Below are positions 17,767 to 25,990 of a DNA stretch of 64,000 nt, piece after piece (position 1 is the first letter of the stretch; every line of letters begins with the position of its first letter). The position numbers were made by a program, and so were the translations under genes. The notes beneath the pieces are model-generated. The model searched no databases. It was not told the DNA's origin and was given only the letters and a program-made list of their open reading frames with translations. Source of the DNA: Chryseobacterium sp. JV274 (GTDB lineage: Bacteria; Bacteroidota; Bacteroidia; Flavobacteriales; Weeksellaceae); contig NZ_LR824569.1 in assembly GCF_903969135.1 (NCBI RefSeq), positions 1,054,001-1,118,000 of the forward strand, given 5' to 3'.

Positions 17767-18153
17767 ATGCAAAAACCTCCCATTCATAAAAGTTTTCTCA
17801 ATGCTTTCCGGGGTGTTTTCATGATGATAAAAACGGAAAGAAATTTCCAGATTGAGCTGCTGGCATTCTTCGTCAATCTCTTCTTTATTTTTTATTTCAA
17901 ATTAAGCAGTACAGATGCTGCATTGGTTCTTATTGCTTCTTTTGCTGTTTTAAGTGCTGAAATTTTCAATACGGCTATTGAAAAGATCTGTGATATCATC
18001 CAGCCTGATTACGACAAAAGAATTGGCTTTATTAAAGATATTGCTGCAGGAGCCGTTGTGCTAACAGCCACTGCCTCAGTGATTGTTGGGATTCTGGTGT
18101 ATGGAAAATATATTTTAAGATTGATAAGAACAATAAAACACCTGTTTTTATAA
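17767..18153 (+). CDS. dgkA: Diacylglycerol kinase family membrane protein
   Basis: A 128-aa integral membrane kinase that phosphorylates diacylglycerol, or undecaprenol in some bacteria, using ATP. Three helices are visible at about 32-50, 53-72 and 95-118. The family motif is present as SAEIFNTAIEKICD at about 59-72, and a second conserved block is IKDIAAGAVVL near 94-104. Whether the lipid is diacylglycerol or undecaprenol cannot be told from sequence. A TATCTTTG promoter element lies directly upstream. Confidence 0.9.
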   Translation: MQKPPIHKSFLNAFRGVFMMIKTERNFQIELLAFFVNLFFIFYFKLSSTDAALVLIASFAVLSAEIFNTAIEKICDIIQPDYDKRIGFIKDIAAGAVVLTATASVIVGILVYGKYILRLIRTIKHLFL

Positions 18154-18203
18154 ATTCAAGATACTTCTGAATATTTTTTATTATGTTCGCGAAAAATTAA
18201 CTT

Positions 18204-18659
18204 ATGAAAAAGATTTTGACAGGAGTTCTGGGCTTGGTACTTCTTTCATCATGTAGTAACGACAGCGATACTTTACCTGTTGACAACAATGGAAATACTA
18301 CAAGTAATGTTATCGGAACATGGAAAATACAAACTGAATATACCGTTTCCGGCACTGATAAAACAACGGTTATAAAAGAATATGCTCCCGATGACTGCAA
18401 GAAGAAGAGCACTTATGAATTCAAAAATGATGGGAAATATTATATGACAGACTATAACAGTGTGAATTCCGAATGTCAAAAGGCTGAAGCTACTCTTAGT
18501 TATACCTATTCTTCTGCGAATATGGACATTACAATAGGAAATAATACGGCAAAAGTACTTGAACTTTCTGCTAACAAATTCATTTTCCTTGTGACTGATA
18601 ATGAAGATCATAACAACGATGGAATTAATGATTATACAAAATATATTTTATATAAGTAA
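18204..18659 (+). CDS. Lipocalin-like lipoprotein
   Basis: A 151-aa lipoprotein with lipobox VLLSSC, acylated Cys at 17. The mature part starts with a low-complexity linker and then VIGTWKIQTEYTVSG, the usual entry of Bacteroidota lipocalin-like domains, followed by YEFKNDGKYYMTDYN and a repeated beta pattern. The acidic end segment DNEDHNNDGINDYTKY resembles a calcium-binding loop. Function unknown; such proteins are abundant in the family. It lies 50 bases after dgkA and may share its transcript, ending at the terminator at 18672. Confidence 0.75.
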   Translation: MKKILTGVLGLVLLSSCSNDSDTLPVDNNGNTTSNVIGTWKIQTEYTVSGTDKTTVIKEYAPDDCKKKSTYEFKNDGKYYMTDYNSVNSECQKAEATLSYTYSSANMDITIGNNTAKVLELSANKFIFLVTDNEDHNNDGINDYTKYILYK

Positions 18660-18671
18660 TCAATAGTGAAA

Positions 18672-18711
18672 TAATAAAAGCCTGCCCATATGAATGTGGC
18701 AGGCTTTTATT
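18672..18711. terminator. Bidirectional terminator
   Basis: AATAAAAGCCTGCC pairs with GGCAGGCTTTTATT, a 14-bp perfect stem with T runs on both strands, between convergent genes. Confidence 0.9.
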
Positions 18712-18740
18712 ATTGACCAGTCTATATTTTCTTTCTGATT

Positions 18741-19199
18741 TTATTTCACCGCGATTAAGATATCAACTTCCGCATCTGACGGATTCTGTGCTTTTTCTCC
18801 ATAGATTTCAAAATCAGCTGTAAATATTCTTCCCAGGTCCATTTCCCATATTTTCAACCATTCATTGATTACCAACCCTTTTGAAAGGTCTCCTTTTGTG
18901 GTAAATTTTACGTAATCTCCACCGTCAAAAGAATACCCAACCATTCCTTCAGGGATATTGTCAAGGTTTTCCACTTTACATCCCAAAACTGTTGTATAAG
19001 GCTTTGTATGGTCTTTTTCGTAATCCGTATAAATGGAATAAATGGTCTTATCTATCCTATTCGGAATTGAATTGAGAATATCCTCATTGATCATTTTTTC
19101 CCATAATACAGGGATATCCTTTGCTGCCTGCTCATTTTCATTGGTTGTTCTTACTGAGATTCCGATGACCTTAAAAGGTTCCACTTTCACGTTATTCAT
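18741..19199 (-). CDS. GyrI-like / effector-binding domain protein
   Basis: A 152-aa cytoplasmic protein made of one GyrI-like (AraC effector-binding) domain, without a DNA-binding part. Typical features are the start VEPFKVIGISVRT, the central TVLGCKV-NLDNIPEGM region, and the DLGRIFTADFEIYGEK segment near the C terminus. Stand-alone members bind small molecules or act as inhibitors or small hydrolases. I start at the ATG at 19199; a longer TTG start at 19223 would overlap the promoter element TATATTTG. No partner gene is evident. Confidence 0.8.
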   Translation of the reverse strand: MNNVKVEPFKVIGISVRTTNENEQAAKDIPVLWEKMINEDILNSIPNRIDKTIYSIYTDYEKDHTKPYTTVLGCKVENLDNIPEGMVGYSFDGGDYVKFTTKGDLSKGLVINEWLKIWEMDLGRIFTADFEIYGEKAQNPSDAEVDILIAVK

Positions 19200-19221
19200 T
19201 TCTTGATTTTTGTTGTAGGAC

Positions 19222-19229
19222 AAATATAA
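19222..19229 (-). promoter_or_regulatory. -7 promoter element TATATTTG
   Basis: Exact TAnnTTTG match on the minus strand, 22 bases before the ATG at 19199. It covers a potential TTG start at 19223, which decides for the shorter protein. Confidence 0.6.
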
Positions 19230-19276
19230 GGACAGGTTGTGACAAGGGTATGTCAGGAGTATGGGTGTATTTTAAG

Positions 19277-19363
19277 TTTTGGCTAAAGCCGTGGATTTGT
19301 GTTTTATGGAAAGGGTGGGCTCCCTTCGGCTACGCTCAGGATAATAACCCACTCCTATTGAAT
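19277..19363. repeat. GGCTTTAGCC-type palindromic repeat, copy C
   Basis: Begins TTTTGGCTAAAGCCGTGG, contains GGGTGGGCTCCCTTCGGC and CTACGCTCAGGATAAT and ends ACCCACTCCTATTGAAT. GGTGGGCT opposite AACCCACT keeps the stem although the bases differ from copy A, so pairing seems maintained. Confidence 0.8.
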
Positions 19364-19385
19364 ATTTAATTACTAACTTTTTATT

Positions 19386-19412
19386 GAGATTGCTTCGCTT
19401 TGCTCGCAATGA
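19386..19412. repeat. Short repeat GAGATTGCTTCGC / GCTCGCAATGAC
   Basis: A short unit with ATTGC and GCAAT arms. I recognise it as a frequent intergenic motif of this genus. It directly abuts the stop codon of the following minus-strand gene and could influence its 3' end. Confidence 0.4.
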
Positions 19413-19745
19413 CTATTTTCCGACGTAAATAAATCCTTTCTTCCCGGATTTAAAAACAGTTTCAATTCTTTTATAGTCATCCACTTCATATTCATCTGCC
19501 TGTAGGATTTCCGCTTCTGTTACCTCAAAAAGCACTCCTTCTATCTGATCGTCATCGTTTCCTGAAAACTCTAGGACAGGATGGTATTTCTGACCGCTTT
19601 TCCGCAGTACTTCAGGGTCTGTAATTTCTAGACTGTTCAGTTTATATCCTGTTAAAACATCTTTCTCACCTTGCAAAAGTCTTCCGAAGGTTTCAAGCTG
19701 TACCTGTTCTTTCTGCAGAGTTCCGTAAGAAAATAAATTTGCCAT
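19413..19745 (-). CDS. Gamma-glutamylcyclotransferase (AIG2-like) family protein
   Basis: A 110-aa cytoplasmic protein of the GGCT/AIG2 fold. It has the substrate-binding loop LFSYGTLQ at about 4-11, EGVLFEVT near 69-76 and the catalytic-type acidic residue in QADEYEVDDYKR. Known members release 5-oxoproline from gamma-glutamyl peptides or act on related amines. Its ATG overlaps the TAA of the preceding SGNH hydrolase gene by one base (TAATG), showing translational coupling. Confidence 0.85.
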   Translation of the reverse strand: MANLFSYGTLQKEQVQLETFGRLLQGEKDVLTGYKLNSLEITDPEVLRKSGQKYHPVLEFSGNDDDQIEGVLFEVTEAEILQADEYEVDDYKRIETVFKSGKKGFIYVGK

Positions 19746-20374
19746 TATAAATATTTTTCAATGATTGGGATGGCAACCTCAGCCATCATTCCATAGCCTT
19801 TTTCGTTGGGATGTACTCCGTCTGCAGATAATAAAATTTCTTTATCTTCCAGAAAAGCAGCATAAAAATCAATATATCCCAGTGAATGTTCTGCCGCAAG
19901 ATCTTTAAGTATTTTATTATATACAACAACATCTTCGTTGATTCTTTTTTTACCGGAACTTACTACCACTCCATCAATTTTTTCAGAGAAAGGGAGAATG
20001 CTCACAAGATAAATTTCGTTGGAATATTCTTTGGCATATGCGATGGCAGCACTCATATTGCTTTTAAATTTTTCAGGATCTACGATCTGTACTCCTTCTT
20101 TTACGGCAAGATCATTGGCTCCATGGCTTAAAAAAACAATGTTTCCGTCTGCAGAATTTCTTGCACTGAGTTCGTGAGGAATCCTTTTCAGTAAACCTTC
20201 CGTAGTTTCTCCTCCTATTCCAAGATTGAATAGAATCAGTTCATCTCCATTTCCTTCGTGAAATTGCTGTAAGGCATATCTTTTCAAAATATCTACCCAA
20301 CCTCCAAAAACGCCATCATATTCCCCATAGGTAATGCTGTCACCGAAGAACAGCCCGTAAATAATTTTCTTCAT
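19745..20374 (-). CDS. SGNH/GDSL hydrolase
   Basis: A 209-aa esterase or lipase of the SGNH superfamily. Block I FGDSITYGEYDG gives the nucleophile S13; block II has NLGIGGETT with the conserved Gly; block III is SHGANDLAV with the conserved Asn; block V is DGVHPNEKGY with Asp and His near the C terminus. There is no signal peptide, so it probably acts in the cytoplasm on small esters or acylated sugars. It is the first gene of a two-gene unit with the cyclotransferase. Confidence 0.9.
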   Translation of the reverse strand: MKKIIYGLFFGDSITYGEYDGVFGGWVDILKRYALQQFHEGNGDELILFNLGIGGETTEGLLKRIPHELSARNSADGNIVFLSHGANDLAVKEGVQIVDPEKFKSNMSAAIAYAKEYSNEIYLVSILPFSEKIDGVVVSSGKKRINEDVVVYNKILKDLAAEHSLGYIDFYAAFLEDKEILLSADGVHPNEKGYGMMAEVAIPIIEKYL

Positions 20375-20481
20375 TCAATTCTTATTGTTTCCTATTTTGT
20401 TTAAGTAAAAATATTAAGAAAAAATTATTTAATGATCATCAACCGTTGAATTTATAGGAATCTATGCTGAATTTTTATTTG

Positions 20482-20609
20482 AACCATTAAGATTTTGTAA
20501 GGAGTGAAGAATAGTTAAGGGAACAGCTGAAGCTATTAGTAAGCAGACTGCTTTATTCATCGTTGATGAATCTTAACTTATCTTAAAATCTTTACTGTTC
20601 TTAATGGTT
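20482..20609. repeat. Small palindromic element with AACCATTAAG / CTTAATGGTT ends
   Basis: Bases 20482-20491 and 20600-20609 are a perfect 10-bp inverted repeat. The 128-bp interior has further partial symmetry (TCATCGTTGATGA near 20558). No gene inside. It is MITE-like and lies between the SGNH and barstar genes. Confidence 0.5.
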
Positions 20610-20644
20610 TAAGATTTTTCTAATTACTCATTATTCATTATTCA

Positions 20645-21025
20645 TCATTCCAGCTTCAGAGCAATATTCCTATGTGACTCGATAATTTCCACCAGGATTT
20701 CAAAAAGAGTCTGCCCTTTTCCTTCAGTCAAATCATCTAATTTCTGCTGAATTAATTCTATATTGAATGGTTTTCCCTGCCTGATTTTGTTTTCGTAGAA
20801 TTCACGAGTGGTTGTAAAGCCAAGATCTTCTTTTGATTTCTGTGATTCTTTCCAGATGATTTCAATTTCTTCTTTGTTTTCAAATACTCCGAAACCACCG
20901 TAGAGAATATCATCAAAGCCATCCAGCGTTCCTACTTTCCAATCCACATCCTTCATCAGAACATTGGAAATTTCTTTGTAGAAACCAGCTAAAGACGAAA
21001 AATGACCGCCATGGATGACGATCAT
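20645..21025 (-). CDS. Barstar family protein
   Basis: A 126-aa cytoplasmic protein of the barstar (barnase inhibitor) family. The core MIVIHGGHFSSLAGFYKEI, the D-W-K-V-G-T-LDGFDDILYGGFG region (about 26-45) and the final FEILVEIIESHR match the fold of an RNase inhibitor with an acidic face. The ATG at 21025 is 13 bases after the purL stop; an earlier GTG at 21058 would overlap purL. No barnase/RNase toxin gene is next to it, so it is an orphan inhibitor. It is probably expressed from the purL transcript. Confidence 0.75.
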   Translation of the reverse strand: MIVIHGGHFSSLAGFYKEISNVLMKDVDWKVGTLDGFDDILYGGFGVFENKEEIEIIWKESQKSKEDLGFTTTREFYENKIRQGKPFNIELIQQKLDDLTEGKGQTLFEILVEIIESHRNIALKLE

Positions 21026-21038
21026 TTTTCTTGTATTA

Positions 21039-24000
21039 TTATTTGAAGTATTCAACACCGTTTTTGAATATATTGTGATAATTCGCGGTTGGTATATTTT
21101 TCATGAGGCCTTCAGCAAATCGTTCCGGGTGTCCCATTCTTCCGTAGATTTTTCCACATGGGCTGGTGACACCTTCGATTCCGAATAATGAGTTATTCGG
21201 GTTGAACGGCATTCCGTGAGCGATGTTTCCATCGAAATCGATGTACTGAGTCGCAATCTGTCCGTTTTCATATAACTTTTTGATTTCTTCTTCTGAAGCC
21301 ATGAAACGTCCTTCTCCGTGAGAAATCGGAATGGTGAAAGTCTGACCTTTCATTCCTTTTAACCAAGGGCTTTCATCATTCACCACTCTTACCGTTACCA
21401 TCTGAGAGATGTGTCTTCTGATGGCATTGTGAGCTAACGTCGGAGAGTTTTCATCCAAATCTTTGATTCTTCCGTAAGGCAGCAATCCTGATTTAACAAG
21501 AGCCTGGAATCCGTTACAGATACCGATGATCATACCGTCTCTGTCTAATAATTCATGAACTGCATTTTTCATCTTCTCGTTTTTCAGAACGTTAACAATG
21601 AATTTTGCAGAACCGTCCGGCTCGTCACCTGCGGAAAAACCTCCTGAGAATGCCAGAATCTGAGAGGTTCTGATCTCTTCTACCCATGTATCAATGCTTT
21701 CCTCCAATAACTGGTGGTTGATATTGATCAAAGGCAGACTGCTAACTACAGCTCCTTCTTTCTGGAATGCATTCAGCGTGTCATATTCACAGTTGGTTCC
21801 CGGGAATACCGGAGCAAACACTTTCGGCTGTGCGATTCCGTGTTTTTTAATGATGATATTTCTTGGATGGATTGAGTTTGATTTTTCATCAATTTCAACC
21901 GTGATCTTTTCTTTTTCTACTGTCGGGAAAAGGTTCTCGAATGTATTTGTATTGGCAGATACAAGGTCTACGATATTGGATTCAAGACCATTGATTTTTA
22001 CAATCCCTGAATCTTTTACTTCCCCAATAAGCTGAAGAGCAGCTGAGCTTAATTCTTCTTTTGCTTCAATGATTAAGCTTCCGATATTTTTAGCCAATAA
22101 AACGTTTTCATCAGCATTGATCTCAGCACCTAATCTGTTTCCGAAACTCATTTTTGCTAAAGCTACTGCAAGACCTCCTTCTTTCACTGTTTTCACAGAA
22201 ACAATTTTCCCAGCTTTAATATTTTCGAAAATGAATTCAAAAACTTCTTTTAAAGCATTATAATTCGGAAGTCCGCTTTCCTGAGCAATATGATTAAAGA
22301 AATACAATTTATTTCCAGCATTTTTTAATTCAGGAGAGATGATATTTTCTTTATCTCCGTTGGCACATGCAAAAGAAATCAAGGTTGGCGGAACATTAAG
22401 ATCCTGATAAGTTCCACTCATGGAATCTTTCCCTCCGATAGCCGCAAGACCCAAATTGATCTGTGCATCATAAGCTCCTAAAAGTGAAGCTAAAGGTTTA
22501 CCCCATTTTTCCGGGTTTTGTCCTAGTTTCTCGAAGTATTCCTGGAAACTTAATCTGATGTTTTTGTAATCACCTCCCATCGCTACAATCTTCGCCACAC
22601 TCTCTACTACAGCGTAAGATGATCCTAACAGTGAATTTTGTTTTGAAATTTCAGCATCAAATCCCCAGCTCGCCAAAGAAACTGTTTTAATATCTTTTGC
22701 TCCTAAAACAGGTAATGTCTGCACACTTCCTTCCATCAGGGTCTGCTGGTATTTTCCTCCTAAAGGCATTGCTACTGTAGTTCCTCCTACTGAAGAGTCG
22801 AACATTTCAAGCAGTCCTTTTTGGGAAGCTACATTTTTATCTTTTAAAATGGTCAGGAAGTTTTCTGCTGTGAAAGCTTTGGTTTCTTCTTTTACGTCTT
22901 CAAGGTGAGTGATTTTCACTTCCTGAGATTTTGAACATCCGTTGGTATCTAAGAAAGCTCTTGAAAGGTCTACAATTTTGTCTCCTTTCCAGAACATCTG
23001 CATTCTTCCTGAATCTGTTACTTTTGCTACTTCTACAGCAACAATGTTTTCAGCTTCACAGAATTTAATGAATTTTTCTTTATCCTGAGGATCTACGACC
23101 ACTGCCATTCTTTCCTGAGATTCAGAAATAGCCAGTTCAGTTCCGTTTAATCCTTCATATTTTAAGGGTAATACATCAAGGCTTACTTCTAAAGAATCTG
23201 CAATTTCGCCGATTGCCACAGAAACACCTCCTGCTCCAAAGTCGTTTGATTTTTTGATCAGCTTCGTCACTTCAGGATTTCTGAATAGTCTCTGAATTTT
23301 ACGTTCTTCTACTGCATTTCCTTTCTGAACTTCAGAACTCATGGTGTGGATTGAAGTCTCGTCCTGTTCTTTTGAACTTCCGCTTGCACCTCCAACTCCG
23401 TCACGACCTGTTGCGCCTCCTAAAATAATAATTGAATCACCATTTTCAGGTTTTTCACGTCTTACCCAGTCTACAGGAACAGCTCCGGTAACGAAACCAA
23501 CTTCCATTCTCTTCGCTTTGTACCCTTCGTCATAGATTTCGGAAACCATTGTCGTCGCAAGACCGATCTGGTTACCATAAGATGAATATCCGTTGGCAGC
23601 CTGTTTTGTAATGGTTTTCTGAGGTAATTTGCCTGGTAATGTTTTGTCAACCGGCTCCAAAACGTCCGCAGCACCCGTTAATCTCATTGCCTGGAAAACG
23701 AAAGATCTTCCGGATAATGGGTCTCTGATCGCTCCTCCTAAACAAGTAGATGCTCCACCAAAAGGTTCAATTTCCGTTGGGTGATTGTGGGTTTCGTTTT
23801 TGAATAATAAATACCAAGGCTCTTTTTTACCATCATATTCGGCTTCGATCTGGATAGTACATGCATTGATCTCATCAGAAATGACAAGGTTATCAAGATT
23901 CCCCGTTTTATGGAAATATTTACCGCATACTGTTGCCAGATCCATTAGGGAAATTGGCTTTAATTCACGGCCTAAGAATTTTCTTTTTTCAATATAGTCA

Positions 24001-24734
24001 TTGAAGATCGTTTCCAATGTATGTTTGAACTGACCTTCAAACTGAATGTCTGACAATTCTGTTTCAAACGTAGTGTGACGACAGTGGTCACTCCAATACG
24101 TGTCTAATACTTTTAATTCTGTTTCCGTAGGATTTCTTTGCTCAGTTTTGAAGTATTCCTGAATAAATTTCAGGTCATCCAACCCTAATGCAAAACCATG
24201 ATTGTTATAGAAATTCTCTAGTTCCGCATCATTGAAACTGATGAAATTTTCGTGAATGATTACTTTTGATGGGGTTTCATCTGCAGGAATATCCAAAATT
24301 GATAAGTCTTTTTCCTGAGATTCCACTTTGTTGATCAGAAGGTCTTTGATTTTAACCAAATCTGCTTCAGAAACTCCTTCAAATTCGATTAATTTTCCAC
24401 TTCTTACTTTTGATTTTTCATTTTCTGTAAGCAATGCAATACACTGCTGCGCAGAATCTGCTCTCTGATCATACTGGCCAGGCAAAAACTCCATTCCGAA
24501 ATGAACAGCTTTTGATGGGTTTTCTGTATGTAAAATATCAGTAACAGGGTCTACGAAGGTATTGTTTACCACTTTTTCAAATTCTCCGTCATTCAAATTG
24601 AAAATATCATACACATTGTATACTTTCACGCTTTGAACTGCCGGAACAACCGCTTTTACTTCATCAAAAATTTTTGGACTTTCAACATCGAAAATTCCTC
24701 TTTTTTCTACGAAAATTCTTTTGTTATTAGACAT
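21039..24734 (-). CDS. purL: Phosphoribosylformylglycinamidine synthase
   Basis: Large single-chain enzyme (1231 aa) of de novo purine synthesis, converting FGAR, ATP and glutamine to FGAM in the cytoplasm. Visible parts: an N-terminal PurS-like domain, the linker with YWSDHCRHTTFET near 210, the ATP-binding FGAM synthetase domains (FKNETHNHPTEIEPFGGAST over about 310-330), and a C-terminal glutamine amidotransferase domain with the catalytic Cys in GICNGFQAL and a later HGEGRF. Length is normal for the Gram-negative form. A YhcG-like gene lies upstream and a barstar gene downstream on the same strand. Confidence 0.97.
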   Translation of the reverse strand: MSNNKRIFVEKRGIFDVESPKIFDEVKAVVPAVQSVKVYNVYDIFNLNDGEFEKVVNNTFVDPVTDILHTENPSKAVHFGMEFLPGQYDQRADSAQQCIALLTENEKSKVRSGKLIEFEGVSEADLVKIKDLLINKVESQEKDLSILDIPADETPSKVIIHENFISFNDAELENFYNNHGFALGLDDLKFIQEYFKTEQRNPTETELKVLDTYWSDHCRHTTFETELSDIQFEGQFKHTLETIFNDYIEKRKFLGRELKPISLMDLATVCGKYFHKTGNLDNLVISDEINACTIQIEAEYDGKKEPWYLLFKNETHNHPTEIEPFGGASTCLGGAIRDPLSGRSFVFQAMRLTGAADVLEPVDKTLPGKLPQKTITKQAANGYSSYGNQIGLATTMVSEIYDEGYKAKRMEVGFVTGAVPVDWVRREKPENGDSIIILGGATGRDGVGGASGSSKEQDETSIHTMSSEVQKGNAVEERKIQRLFRNPEVTKLIKKSNDFGAGGVSVAIGEIADSLEVSLDVLPLKYEGLNGTELAISESQERMAVVVDPQDKEKFIKFCEAENIVAVEVAKVTDSGRMQMFWKGDKIVDLSRAFLDTNGCSKSQEVKITHLEDVKEETKAFTAENFLTILKDKNVASQKGLLEMFDSSVGGTTVAMPLGGKYQQTLMEGSVQTLPVLGAKDIKTVSLASWGFDAEISKQNSLLGSSYAVVESVAKIVAMGGDYKNIRLSFQEYFEKLGQNPEKWGKPLASLLGAYDAQINLGLAAIGGKDSMSGTYQDLNVPPTLISFACANGDKENIISPELKNAGNKLYFFNHIAQESGLPNYNALKEVFEFIFENIKAGKIVSVKTVKEGGLAVALAKMSFGNRLGAEINADENVLLAKNIGSLIIEAKEELSSAALQLIGEVKDSGIVKINGLESNIVDLVSANTNTFENLFPTVEKEKITVEIDEKSNSIHPRNIIIKKHGIAQPKVFAPVFPGTNCEYDTLNAFQKEGAVVSSLPLININHQLLEESIDTWVEEIRTSQILAFSGGFSAGDEPDGSAKFIVNVLKNEKMKNAVHELLDRDGMIIGICNGFQALVKSGLLPYGRIKDLDENSPTLAHNAIRRHISQMVTVRVVNDESPWLKGMKGQTFTIPISHGEGRFMASEEEIKKLYENGQIATQYIDFDGNIAHGMPFNPNNSLFGIEGVTSPCGKIYGRMGHPERFAEGLMKNIPTANYHNIFKNGVEYFK

Positions 24735-24740
24735 TAGATG

Positions 24741-24769
24741 TCAGATTTTTAATATTAGATTTATTTTTT
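24741..24769. repeat. 29-bp direct repeat, copy 1 (right after yhcG)
   Basis: TCAGATTTTTAATATTAGAT followed by TTATTTTTT. It matches 25810-25838 with two mismatches. The two copies bracket the YhcG-like gene. Confidence 0.7.
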
Positions 24770-25792
24770 ATTGTCAAATTTATTTCTTGCTATCTCTATT
24801 GAACGATGCAATTTTTCAAGCAAAACTTTTTCAGAAGGTAAGATAAGTAAATATTCTGCTACTTTTATATTATCCCCTTCCAGATTCATAAGTTCAATAT
24901 GTTCGGAATTTTTTCCTGAACAAAGGATTAAACCAATGGGTGGGTTTTCCCCTTCTACTTTTTCATATTTATTAAGATAGGAGAGATAAAGCTCCATTTG
25001 TCCTTTATGACTGGCTTCAAATTCACCTAATTTCAGTTCGATAACCACTAAAGATTTTAGTTTTCTGTGATAGAAAAGTAAATCCAGGTAATAATCTCTG
25101 TTATCTATTGTGATTCTTTTTTGTCTTGAAAGAAATGCAAAATCAGTTCCCAACTCAGAAATGAATTTTTGCAGTTCCACAATAATAGCTTCTTCTAAAT
25201 CTTTTTCAGAAAAGGTATCTTTCAATTCTAAAAAGTCAAGAAAATAGGGATCTTTAAACACCAGATCAGGGTTTAAAATATTATTTTCAGACCAGTTTTT
25301 CAGTTCTTTATCTATTACTTCTTCGGGCTTTTTGCTTATGGCAGTACGCTCAAAAAGCAGAGAATTAATTTTGTCTCTTAAAGTTCTCACACTCCAATTT
25401 TCAATCTTACAAACTTCAAGATAAAATTTTCTTTTAGTATCTTCAGAAATGGGGATTAGGAGCAGGAAATGAGTCCATGATAATTGTCGCATCGCTGATG
25501 CGACAATTTCAAAATCATCAAAAACAGACGCAAACTGCATCATTTTTCGGATATTTTTTTCAGAAAAGGAATTTCCAAACTCTAAAGTAAGTTGTTGAGA
25601 AATTTGAAAAATAATCTCTTTACCATACTCCGCTCTTTTATTTCCTAAAACATCTTCATTTATTCTTTGTCCGATTTTCCAGTACAAAACCACCATTGCC
25701 GAGTTTACCTGAGCCGCAACCTGATACTTAGTCTTATCAACCAGCTCTTTCAGATCGGTAATTAATTGTTGATGGTTCTGATTTTGTAACAT
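24761..25792 (-). CDS. YhcG/DUF1016 family PD-(D/E)XK nuclease-like protein
   Basis: A 343-aa protein with an N-terminal DUF1016 winged-helix-like region (about 10-150, including AQVNSAMVVLYWKIGQRI and RQLSWTHFLLLIPI) and a C-terminal nuclease domain. The active-site residues of PD-(D/E)XK are visible: D237 in DYYLDLLFYHR, E252 and K254 in VVIELKLG, and Q265 in HKGQMELYL. These proteins are often found with restriction-modification or defence genes, but none is next to it here. The ATG at 25792 is preferred to the GTG one codon upstream. Near-identical 29-bp repeats lie on both sides. Confidence 0.87.
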   Translation of the reverse strand: MLQNQNHQQLITDLKELVDKTKYQVAAQVNSAMVVLYWKIGQRINEDVLGNKRAEYGKEIIFQISQQLTLEFGNSFSEKNIRKMMQFASVFDDFEIVASAMRQLSWTHFLLLIPISEDTKRKFYLEVCKIENWSVRTLRDKINSLLFERTAISKKPEEVIDKELKNWSENNILNPDLVFKDPYFLDFLELKDTFSEKDLEEAIIVELQKFISELGTDFAFLSRQKRITIDNRDYYLDLLFYHRKLKSLVVIELKLGEFEASHKGQMELYLSYLNKYEKVEGENPPIGLILCSGKNSEHIELMNLEGDNIKVAEYLLILPSEKVLLEKLHRSIEIARNKFDNKK

Positions 25793-25809
25793 CACTTAAA
25801 AATTAAATA

Positions 25810-25838
25810 TCAGATTTTTAATATTAAATTTATTTTTC
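25810..25838. repeat. 29-bp direct repeat, copy 2 (just upstream of yhcG)
   Basis: TCAGATTTTTAATATTAAAT followed by TTATTTTTC, 27 of 29 bases identical to 24741-24769 and in the same orientation. Confidence 0.7.
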
Positions 25839-25990
25839 TTTTTACTTTTCTGAACTTAAAGTTTCTTTCTTTAAATCCGTCTCTATTGGAAAATTTTGAA
25901 AGAGATTTTCCCTTCAACCATTATTCCGTACAAATTTAAAGGAATAAGTCTATCTTCTTCAAATTTGAGTCCTGGAATTTCCAATTTTAT

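Noticed and set aside
24761..25792. YhcG gene as part of a restriction-modification system
   Set aside because: No methylase, specificity subunit or helicase gene is next to it.
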